A DNA stretch of 43,991 nt, taken from contig CAMQZC010000022.1 in NCBI GenBank assembly GCA_947039485.1, positions 1-43,991 of the forward strand, in the 5' to 3' direction. The translations under genes were made by a program, and so were the position numbers. The notes under the pieces were generated by a model. It searched no databases. It saw nothing but the letters and a program-made list of their open reading frames with translations, and was not told where the DNA came from. The stretch comes from an uncultured Verrucomicrobiales bacterium (lineage in GTDB: Bacteria; Verrucomicrobiota; Verrucomicrobiia; Verrucomicrobiales; Akkermansiaceae). Position 1 is the stretch's first letter, and each line of letters starts with the position of its first letter. This document shows positions 39,360 to 43,991 of the stretch, piece after piece.

Positions 39360-39439
39360 TTTATTTCAAAAGCCGCTAATGAAAAGTTTTTGAAAAAGAA
39401 AGTAAATGGTGCCAGTCAAGATAACTGCTTTATAATATT

Positions 39440-40018
39440 TCACATGTACTTCAAATTACCTGCAAGACGATTTAGAATAATTTTAACGTACAGACATGCG
39501 CTAGCTGTCATTTCCCCTTTTTGTAAAGGTATGCGTAATGTTTCAGTACTTAAATGGTGATAATTTTCATAGCTATATTTCATTATACTTTTTGGAGCCA
39601 AAATAAACAGAAGCTCCCCTTCTGGACTCCTATACTTTAAATCAATTATTCCTTCAACTTGTGTGGGTAAAACAACAATGTCACATGCTAAGATGTTTTT
39701 ATCATTTGAAGCAACAACACGACAATACTGTCTAACAATACCTGATTTTGTCCTTGGGTGTTTAAAATCTCGCTCATATTCACTTTTGAAACAACATACT
39801 AATAGATAAGGTGCATCAATTTTGAAATATTCTTTTAATGCATTCCAATTTCCTTGATTAATTTGTTTTAGTTGGTTTTTAGTAGGCGAAGGTATTGGCT
39901 CTGACATGGGCTTCGTATCATTCGTTGATTGTGGTGTTTGATTACCATATGTTACACCACTAAAAGAAGATAGGCTTATCGCTACGCCTATTAAAATATT
40001 CAATACTAATTTTTTCAT
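39440..40018 (-). CDS. exported protein of a local four-member family (paralogue 1)
   Basis: 192 aa. Signal peptide MKKLVLNILIGVAISLSSFSGVTYG, then a Pro/Ser/Thr-rich stretch and a ~140-residue domain. Shared with the 42035 and 43182 paralogues: PTxxQ(L/M)K..NxGxxxALxxY(I/F) near the start, a (R/Q)YYRVV strand, and a later GxLxxLF strand. No lipobox cysteine is present at the cleavage site, so it is likely periplasmic. It starts from copy A of the repeated promoter cassette. Function unknown; my working guess is a periplasmic immunity protein for the neighbouring amidase-like toxin. Confidence 0.65.
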   Translation of the reverse strand: MKKLVLNILIGVAISLSSFSGVTYGNQTPQSTNDTKPMSEPIPSPTKNQLKQINQGNWNALKEYFKIDAPYLLVCCFKSEYERDFKHPRTKSGIVRQYCRVVASNDKNILACDIVVLPTQVEGIIDLKYRSPEGELLFILAPKSIMKYSYENYHHLSTETLRIPLQKGEMTASACLYVKIILNRLAGNLKYM

Positions 40019-40024
40019 ATCTCT

Positions 40025-40705
40025 TTATAGAATCATTCCCTTGATTCTTTTATCTAGTTTACATAGACTCAATTTATAATCAAGCCGTTTTTTGACATGC
40101 TGCATATTTTTTGACGAGGGGCTTATAGTAAGGAAGAAATGAAAAAAGAACCCGTCCAAATTTAATTCGGACAGGTTCTTATCTTTATTGAGCATTTGCT
40201 TCCAGACTCCATGCAGTAGATCGGGACGTAGTCTAAGCTCGTTTCCATTCCAAACGCAGGTAAACTCTTCAAGGACATAAAGAACTAAGCCATCTTTATC
40301 AAGTTCTTTTATGCAATTTAAGCCCCTGTGGTGGTCCTTTGACATATCCACTATCCAAAAGGGGCTCTCCCCATAACCTGCACCTGATTGCTCTAATACT
40401 TGTCTTTCCAGCAGAACTATAGTTCCTAAATTAACTGAATCCGTTGTGGAAAGAACTACTTTGCCAACTATCAATCTGGAAGCTTCGTCAATCATTCCCT
40501 CTCTCGTGAAATTGGGGATATCTCTCGGCGTATCTTCTTTTGTAGTGTAGGTAAGAGGTATCTCTTTGATGAGGACAACTGGACTATTATTTTTCTGCCA
40601 ATTAGAGATGAAAATATTGATATTTTGTTGCGACGCATGTTGTCCTGCAATCGCAGGACAAATAAGTCCAATGCCTAGCATTATATTTAATATTAATTTT
40701 TTCAT
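40025..40705 (-). CDS. exported protein of the local family, divergent (paralogue 2)
   Basis: 226 aa. Signal peptide MKKLILNIMLGIGLICPAIAG followed by a mature domain that keeps only the core pattern of the family (SRLIVGKVVLSTTDSVNLGTIVLLERQ, DKDGLVLYVLE), so it is the most divergent member. Its last ~40 codons (…FFHFFLTISPSSKNMQHVKKRL… to the stop at 40025) are read out of the promoter cassette of the next gene, so this C-terminus is probably not ancestral. It starts from cassette copy B with its own promoter. Candidate periplasmic immunity protein (inference). Confidence 0.6.
   Translation of the reverse strand: MKKLILNIMLGIGLICPAIAGQHASQQNINIFISNWQKNNSPVVLIKEIPLTYTTKEDTPRDIPNFTREGMIDEASRLIVGKVVLSTTDSVNLGTIVLLERQVLEQSGAGYGESPFWIVDMSKDHHRGLNCIKELDKDGLVLYVLEEFTCVWNGNELRLRPDLLHGVWKQMLNKDKNLSELNLDGFFFHFFLTISPSSKNMQHVKKRLDYKLSLCKLDKRIKGMIL
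40056..40083 (-). promoter_or_regulatory. promoter of paralogue 1 (cassette A)
   Basis: Minus-strand TTGATT (40078-40083), 16-bp spacer, TAAACT (40056-40061). The same hexamer and spacing recur in cassettes B, C and D. The leader is about 35 nt with AAAGAGAT just before the ATG. Confidence 0.65.
40111..40129 (+). promoter_or_regulatory. TTGACG-N7-TATAGT motif, copy A
   Basis: TTGACG (40111-40116) and TATAGT (40124-40129) on the plus strand, 7 bp apart. This spacing is too short for a sigma70 promoter, yet it is kept in four places in this region. Confidence 0.55.
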
Positions 40706-40795
40706 ATTTCTTTATAGAAACTTTCACTGATTCATTTACCTAGTATACAAAGACTCAATTTATAATCAAGCCGTTTTTTGACATGGCTCATATTT
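40688..40795. repeat. divergent promoter cassette, copy B
   Basis: Matches copies A, C and D from the start codons of paralogue 2 through TTTTTTGACATGGC, then diverges; neither TATAGT nor the ParB-like start is kept. Confidence 0.8.
40742..40769 (-). promoter_or_regulatory. promoter of paralogue 2 (cassette B)
   Basis: Minus-strand TTGATT (40764-40769), 16-bp spacer, TATACT (40742-40747). The best -10 box among the four cassettes together with copy C. Confidence 0.65.
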
Positions 40796-40848
40796 TGTTA
40801 CGGAACAACTTACGTCCTCTTATTTAAAAATTCAACATAAAAGAGAAG

Positions 40849-40883
40849 AAAAAAGGTTCAGAGTAAAAACCCCGAACCTTTTT
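40849..40883. terminator. bidirectional-type hairpin upstream of the Tae4-like gene
   Basis: AAAAAAGGTTC (40849-40859) pairs with GAACCTTTTT (40874-40883), 14-nt loop, T-run on both strands. No gene on the plus strand ends just before it, so it may be the leftover 3' end of a lost gene. It would insulate the Tae4-like gene from upstream transcription. Confidence 0.65.
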
Positions 40884-40923
40884 CTTGTTTTTAGCGCTCA
40901 CTGGTATTTTATTCTCAAAAAAT

Positions 40924-40942
40924 TTGACGTGCGCCCTATAGT
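40924..40942 (+). promoter_or_regulatory. TTGACG-N7-TATAGT motif upstream of the Tae4-like gene
   Basis: TTGACG (40924-40929) and TATAGT (40937-40942) with the same 7-bp spacing as in the cassettes, 68 bp before the ATG at 41010. The surrounding sequence is otherwise unlike the cassettes, so the motif rather than the whole cassette is shared. Confidence 0.5.
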
Positions 40943-41009
40943 ATACAGATTCCTCTAAAGTTGATGAAATCTGTATAAAGCAAAAACAAACAAATAGAAC
41001 ATCTATATT

Positions 41010-41969
41010 ATGAGTAATACAACAGACCCATTCGTGCCCGCTTTGAGCAGACATACATTTACAAAAAAACCTAGTGCGGAACAACCCGTATTTTCACATG
41101 CGGATAAAGAAGCGTTCACCAAAACTTGGGACGAGTATATTTTGGTAGAAAAAGATATTACTAATGCTCAACTTTTAGTAAGTGCCGATGACAATGCAAG
41201 CGCGTATCTTTATGCTTTCCCTGATAAAATCGCAGAAGTTACACCATTGACTGAAGACAAGGACTATGGTGGAGGACAATTTAGACCTTGTGACCCTATT
41301 CCAGTTATTGCAGAACTAAAAAGAGGATATTATCGAATTCACATTCAATATGAAAATGTAAATTATCCTGGTACAAACGCGGCTCGACTAGAAGTAAAGC
41401 TTAATGACAAACAAGTTGTTATTGGTGATTTGATTGCACATAACTTACTTACTAAAGTTGCAGCAGAAATGTTGACAAACCATTACGTTCCATATAGTTA
41501 TTCGAAAAAATCAACTGATGAAGTATATGCAGCAATTGGTGGTTGGCTTAACGATAATCACAATAGCGATGACCCAGAAACAGCAGCTAATTACTATCAC
41601 TCCTGCGCATTACGATTGAGTATTGCTCTTAGTGCGTTTGGTCAGAATTTAGCTGGAGCCACTGGTGCAGATAATATTCTGACAGGTGCTTCAAATATTC
41701 TTGGCGGAAACCGACATGTTATTATTAGTTCTAGTAATATGGCAAAACACATAAAATCTGAATATGGTTCTATTGAATACCCAGCTGGTGATTACACTGC
41801 CGAAAGTAAAATTGAAGATATGAAAAAAATAAAAATTAACGATATTTATCTTTATTCTGACTCAACCCATTCAGGGCTCTCTACAGGCACCGAAGATTTA
41901 GGCAATTACATGTCAGGAGATACATGGTTACTTTACCGTGACGGTTGGGCAAACCCAGAGAATAAATAA
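41010..41969 (+). CDS. Tae4-like peptidoglycan amidase toxin with N-terminal beta-rich domain
   Basis: 319 aa, no signal peptide. Residues ~45-150 look like a beta-sandwich resembling PA14/carbohydrate-binding-type domains (LLVSADDNASAYLYAF..., ELKRGYYRIHIQYENVN..., AARLEVKLNDKQV). Residues ~160-319 resemble the type VI amidase effector 4 pattern: EVYAAIGGWLND, HSCALRLSIALSAFG with candidate catalytic Cys199 (Tae4 has 'NxCAIRLSxAL'), and SDSTHSG with candidate His287. Tae4 enzymes cleave the peptide stems of peptidoglycan in target cells. Delivery needs a secretion apparatus, and none lies in this window. The gene converges with paralogue 3 of the exported family. Family assignment is by motif only; it could be another NlpC/P60-type cysteine peptidase. 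Confidence 0.6.
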   Translation: MSNTTDPFVPALSRHTFTKKPSAEQPVFSHADKEAFTKTWDEYILVEKDITNAQLLVSADDNASAYLYAFPDKIAEVTPLTEDKDYGGGQFRPCDPIPVIAELKRGYYRIHIQYENVNYPGTNAARLEVKLNDKQVVIGDLIAHNLLTKVAAEMLTNHYVPYSYSKKSTDEVYAAIGGWLNDNHNSDDPETAANYYHSCALRLSIALSAFGQNLAGATGADNILTGASNILGGNRHVIISSSNMAKHIKSEYGSIEYPAGDYTAESKIEDMKKIKINDIYLYSDSTHSGLSTGTEDLGNYMSGDTWLLYRDGWANPENK

Positions 41970-41990
41970 TGAGTAATTAGAGCTCATTTC

Positions 41991-42043
41991 AATAGATGCT
42001 CGTGCATGTATTTATATACACTCTACACGGGCATCTATTTTTT
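41991..42043. terminator. terminator shared by convergent toxin and paralogue 3 genes
   Basis: A 14-bp stem, AATAGATGCTCGTG (41991-42004) with 42026-42039 (one G-T pair), 21-nt loop, then TTTT on the plus strand. It lies 21 bp after the toxin stop and its right arm overlaps the last codons of the minus-strand gene ending at 42035. Confidence 0.8.
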
Positions 42044-42667
42044 GGGCTTTAACGTCGCACATAATGTTTGATATTGACGAGTATTTTTTGTTAATACTGA
42101 ACAAGTTCTTTCCGCGCTACACTCAGCATAAAAATTAGGTTCATTTTTATAGTTTTTTCTTAAATTAAACAAATAGGCTAAGTGACCATTGGGATTTTCC
42201 CAATATTTTATAAGGGACGCAGGAACACTTTTTATATCCTCAATTACATTTTCAATAATTACTACATTTCCTGTTTTCCACACGGAATCTTTAGATAAAA
42301 CAATACGATAATATTTTCTTAAAACACCCCTATCTACGCCAGCGTTATCATGATTTAAATATTCCCACTGCGATTTGAATAAACAGGCTAAAACTACATT
42401 ATTCGCCTTGCCAATATACTTACCCAATTCGTCAATATCACCGTTTTGAAAAGCCTGCATTTGTTCTTCTGTTGGCTCTGACCAGTTATTAGATTCATCA
42501 ACCACTGTAGTTTTTGTAGATACAGCAATTGGAGTTGAACGTTTTTTTGATTCTTCCTTGGCTTGGGTTACAGACTCACTATACGCAAAACAACTAAAGG
42601 AAACAGCGCACAATGTCACGCTCATGCAGGTTTTTAATATCATCTTATTCAATACTAATTTTTTCAT
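42035..42667 (-). CDS. exported protein of the local family (paralogue 3)
   Basis: 210 aa. Starts MKKLVLNKMILKTCMSVTLCAVSFSCFA, a longer signal region than its relatives, then a low-complexity stretch and the family domain. That domain reads EPTEEQMQAFQNGDIDELGKYIGKANNVVLACLF, RKYYRIVLSKDS, GHLAYLFNL and a C-terminal Cys-rich CSAERTCSVL, with CATL at the end. SFSC could be a lipobox-like site, so this member may be a lipoprotein. It converges with the Tae4-like gene and starts from cassette C. Best candidate for the cognate immunity protein by position, though convergent rather than operonic arrangement is unusual for such pairs. Confidence 0.65.
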   Translation of the reverse strand: MKKLVLNKMILKTCMSVTLCAVSFSCFAYSESVTQAKEESKKRSTPIAVSTKTTVVDESNNWSEPTEEQMQAFQNGDIDELGKYIGKANNVVLACLFKSQWEYLNHDNAGVDRGVLRKYYRIVLSKDSVWKTGNVVIIENVIEDIKSVPASLIKYWENPNGHLAYLFNLRKNYKNEPNFYAECSAERTCSVLTKNTRQYQTLCATLKPKK

Positions 42668-42703
42668 ATCTCTTTATATAATCTTCCCTTGATTCATTTA
42701 CCT

Positions 42704-42731
42704 AGTATACAAAGAATCAATTTATAATCAA
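42704..42731 (-). promoter_or_regulatory. promoter of paralogue 3 (cassette C)
   Basis: Minus-strand TTGATT (42726-42731), 16-bp spacer, TATACT (42704-42709). Leader about 30 nt ending in AAAGAGAT before the ATG at 42667. Confidence 0.65.
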
Positions 42732-42758
42732 GCCGTTTTTTGAGCCATTACATTATTT

Positions 42759-42777
42759 TTGACGCTGGCCTTATAGT
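42759..42777 (+). promoter_or_regulatory. TTGACG-N7-TATAGT motif, copy C
   Basis: TTGACG (42759-42764), 7 bp, TATAGT (42772-42777), directly abutting the ATG of the ParB-like gene at 42778. Confidence 0.55.
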
Positions 42778-43221
42778 ATGGAAGAAACGAAAAAAGAACC
42801 TAAAACTTATTGTGCGCATACAGAGCTTGTCGATATTGCAGCTCTTGTTGAAAACCCTCGCAATCCCAACCGACACCCCGAGAAGCAGATTGCAGCTCTC
42901 GCAAAGATTATTCAATATCAGGGCTGGCGCAATCCTATTGTTGTAAGTAAGCGATCGGGCTTTATTGTTAAGGGGCATGGGCGCTTGTTGGCTGCTCGTC
43001 TCTTAAAGCTTGAGCAAGTTGCTAGTGATTATCAAGATTATGATAATGAGGCTTCCGAATGGGCGGATATGGTAGCAGATAACCGCATTGCGGAATTGGC
43101 AGAGATTGATCAGGATGAGTTATCTTCTATCGTTTCTGAGCTGGATGGGGAGCAAATCGCCCTAGGCGAGCATATACGAAGTTACTTTGAAAATTTAAGA
43201 GTGTATTGGAGGGTCTCATAA
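42778..43221 (+). CDS. ParB/sulfiredoxin-like domain protein, C-terminally shortened
   Basis: 147 aa. Clear ParB N-terminal-type domain: VENPRNPNRHPEKQIAALAKIIQYQGWRNPIVVSKRSGFIVKGHGRLLAARLLKLEQV, including the GHGRLLAA nucleotide-binding/CTPase-like loop, then ADNRIAELAEIDQDELSSIVSELDGE. In phage and mobile elements this domain usually continues into an HTH or DNA methyltransferase part. Here the familiar 'LDGE...DLDLTGF' end is replaced by unrelated residues (EQIALGEHIRSYFENLRVYWRVS). It probably lost its C-terminus when it was brought against the convergent paralogue 4 gene, which overlaps it by 40 bp. Could act as a regulator of the cassette (inference). Confidence 0.75.
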   Translation: MEETKKEPKTYCAHTELVDIAALVENPRNPNRHPEKQIAALAKIIQYQGWRNPIVVSKRSGFIVKGHGRLLAARLLKLEQVASDYQDYDNEASEWADMVADNRIAELAEIDQDELSSIVSELDGEQIALGEHIRSYFENLRVYWRVS

Positions 43222-43742
43222 TCCCTTTTCTTTTGTGAATTTAAAGGGATAATACGTTCAAAATCGCATATGGAAGAATAGGCTTGACCTGAATGCTCTA
43301 AATTATGTATCTCTTCAAGGTTAAAGAGATAAACAAGATCTATTTTAGGATCCCCTTCTTTTCGATATTTAGATGTAATAGTCTTTGCTCCGTTTTCTAC
43401 AGCGATATATCGAATAAATTCTTGCCCAGATTTGAATTTAGGGTTTGAGCTTGAGATGACTCGGTAATAATGAACTAAAGTACCATTGAATGAATCTGGT
43501 TTCACATCCTCGCCTCTAGTCAAGTATCGAAAGGCGAGTACGACCGTATTAGTAGAGCCTATGTATTTACTCAGCGCTTGTATTTCACCATTTTGGAAGG
43601 CTTTCATTTGAGTTGACGTTGGGGCTGCTGGGAAATCTTCCATTTTTTCACCACGATTTGAGGGAATCTGTGTAGCAAACCCACTAAAAGCAGATAGACT
43701 CATACCCACGCCTACCATCATTTTCAATACTAATTTTTTCAT
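43182..43742 (-). CDS. exported protein of the local family (paralogue 4)
   Basis: 186 aa. Signal peptide MKKLVLKMMVGVGMSLSAFSGFA-TQ, then PTSTQMKAFQNGEIQALSKYIGSTNTVVLAF, VHYYRVISSSN, LVYLFNLEE and a C-terminal ...RDYETLQYTLKF. It is closest to paralogue 3 (QMKAFQNGEIQALSKYIG versus QMQAFQNGDIDELGKYIG). No lipobox. It converges on and overlaps the ParB-like gene and starts from cassette D. Candidate periplasmic immunity protein (inference). Confidence 0.65.
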   Translation of the reverse strand: MKKLVLKMMVGVGMSLSAFSGFATQIPSNRGEKMEDFPAAPTSTQMKAFQNGEIQALSKYIGSTNTVVLAFRYLTRGEDVKPDSFNGTLVHYYRVISSSNPKFKSGQEFIRYIAVENGAKTITSKYRKEGDPKIDLVYLFNLEEIHNLEHSGQAYSSICDFERIIPLNSQKKRDYETLQYTLKFSK

Positions 43743-43778
43743 ATTTCTTTATAGAATCATTCCCTTGGTTGTTTATCT

Positions 43779-43806
43779 ATTCTACATAGACTCAATTTAT
43801 AATCAA
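43779..43806 (-). promoter_or_regulatory. promoter of paralogue 4 (cassette D)
   Basis: Minus-strand TTGATT (43801-43806), 16-bp spacer, TAGAAT (43779-43784); the leader ends in AAAGAAAT before the ATG. Confidence 0.6.
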
Positions 43807-43833
43807 GCTGTTTTTTGACATGGCGTATATTTT

Positions 43834-43852
43834 TTGACGGTGGGCTTATCGT
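43834..43852 (+). promoter_or_regulatory. TTGACG-N7-TATCGT motif, copy D
   Basis: TTGACG (43834-43839), 7 bp, TATCGT (43847-43852), directly before the ATG at 43853; one base differs from the other copies. Confidence 0.5.
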
Positions 43853-43991
43853 ATGGAAGAAATGAAAAAAGAACCTGAAACTTATTGTGCGCATACGGAG
43901 CTTGTCGATATGGCCGATTTTGTTGAAAACCCTCGCAATCTCAACCTACCCCCCGGAGAAGAAGATTGCAGTTCACGCAAAGATTATTCAA
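43853..43991 (+). pseudogene. second ParB-like gene, frameshifted, cut by window end
   Basis: Begins MEEMKKEPETYCAHTELVD, nearly the same as the gene at 42778. Near 43955 it has one extra G relative to that copy, after a C-run, and the frame shifts (…RNLNLPPGEEDCSSRKDYS instead of RNPNRHPEKQIAALAKIIQ). The downstream DNA still matches copy C in the other frame, so the shift is recent. Confidence 0.8.

Larger units (their letters stand above)
39999..40147. repeat. divergent promoter cassette, copy A
   Basis: Runs from the first codons of paralogue 1 (minus) through its leader and promoter, two TTTTTTGAC boxes 19 bp apart, TTGACG-N7-TATAGT, and AGGAAGAAATGAAAAAAGAACC, the first codons of a ParB-like gene (plus). 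In this copy the ParB frame ends after about eight codons, so only its 5' tip remains. Confidence 0.85.
42648..42905. repeat. divergent promoter cassette, copy C, with ParB-like 5' region
   Basis: Matches copy D over the whole of D that is visible (43723-43991). It covers the first codons of the exported protein, its promoter, the paired TTTTTTGAS boxes 19 bp apart, TTGACG-N7-TATAGT, and the first ~40 codons of the ParB-like gene. The matching extends into coding sequence in both directions, so the duplicated unit was larger than a promoter. Confidence 0.9.
43723..43991. repeat. divergent promoter cassette, copy D (cut by window end)
   Basis: Same arrangement as copy C: exported-protein start, promoter, two TTTTTTGAC boxes with a 19-bp period, TTGACG-N7-TATCGT, and a ParB-like start. 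The match to copy C continues to the last base of the window, so the unit extends beyond it. Confidence 0.9.

Noticed and set aside
1..43991. CRISPR array
   Set aside because: No set of regularly spaced repeats with unique spacers was found; the repeats present are tandem, internal to genes or part of promoter cassettes.

Overview
The window looks like a piece of a Gram-negative chromosome, possibly Verrucomicrobiota (Akkermansiaceae-like). Support for Gram-negative is good: an outer-membrane barrel protein, a SurA-like chaperone and several signal peptides. The phylum is a weaker inference from the gene mix (TMEM43-like protein, a CysJ-type reductase without its flavodoxin domain, a divergent PgeF) and was not tested against any database.

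Layout. (1) 1-12.4 kb: a minus-strand operon of five tightly packed or overlapping genes. It encodes a membrane coiled-coil protein, a membrane-anchored coiled-coil McrB-like AAA+ NTPase, a DUF2357/McrC-like protein, an Hsp70-like protein and a very large SF1 helicase with Vsr-like nuclease domains. This gene content resembles the McrBC-derived coiled-coil nuclease tandem (CoCoNuT) defence systems. The operon and its promoter lie between two diverged ~110-bp direct repeats. An mrr type IV restriction gene follows in the divergent direction. (2) 12.4-32.9 kb: mostly housekeeping genes. They include an unknown TPR/TPR/TMEM43 cluster, metG, an SGNH hydrolase, 5-formyl-THF cyclo-ligase, pgeF, a MarR regulator, valS, a CysJ-like reductase, fabH, a beta-barrel protein, rsmB, a SurA-like PPIase, a rubrerythrin-like protein and tRNA-His. 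Several of these have a -10 box only 6-8 nt before the start codon, which predicts leaderless mRNAs. The strand bias in G and C flips at the fabH/barrel divergence, near 28.3 kb. (3) 33-44 kb: an AT-rich accessory island beginning right after tRNA-His.

The island is the least explained part. It holds a repeat-containing protein with a possible lysozyme-like domain and a neighbouring duplicated membrane protein; a recombinase-associated HTH remnant; an unknown 355-aa protein; an EcoRII-type restriction gene broken by a stop codon; a protein resembling the type VI amidase effector Tae4; and four paralogous signal-peptide proteins that each start from a copied divergent promoter cassette. On the far side of two cassette copies lies a ParB-like gene (one intact but short, one frameshifted), and a third copy keeps only its first codons. 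A short motif, TTGACG-N7-TATAGT, precedes these plus-strand genes and also the Tae4-like gene. My reading (inference) is an interbacterial antagonism island with cell-wall-attacking toxins and an expanding array of candidate periplasmic immunity proteins.

All calls come from reading motifs in the sequence and its translations. No homology search or structure prediction was run.
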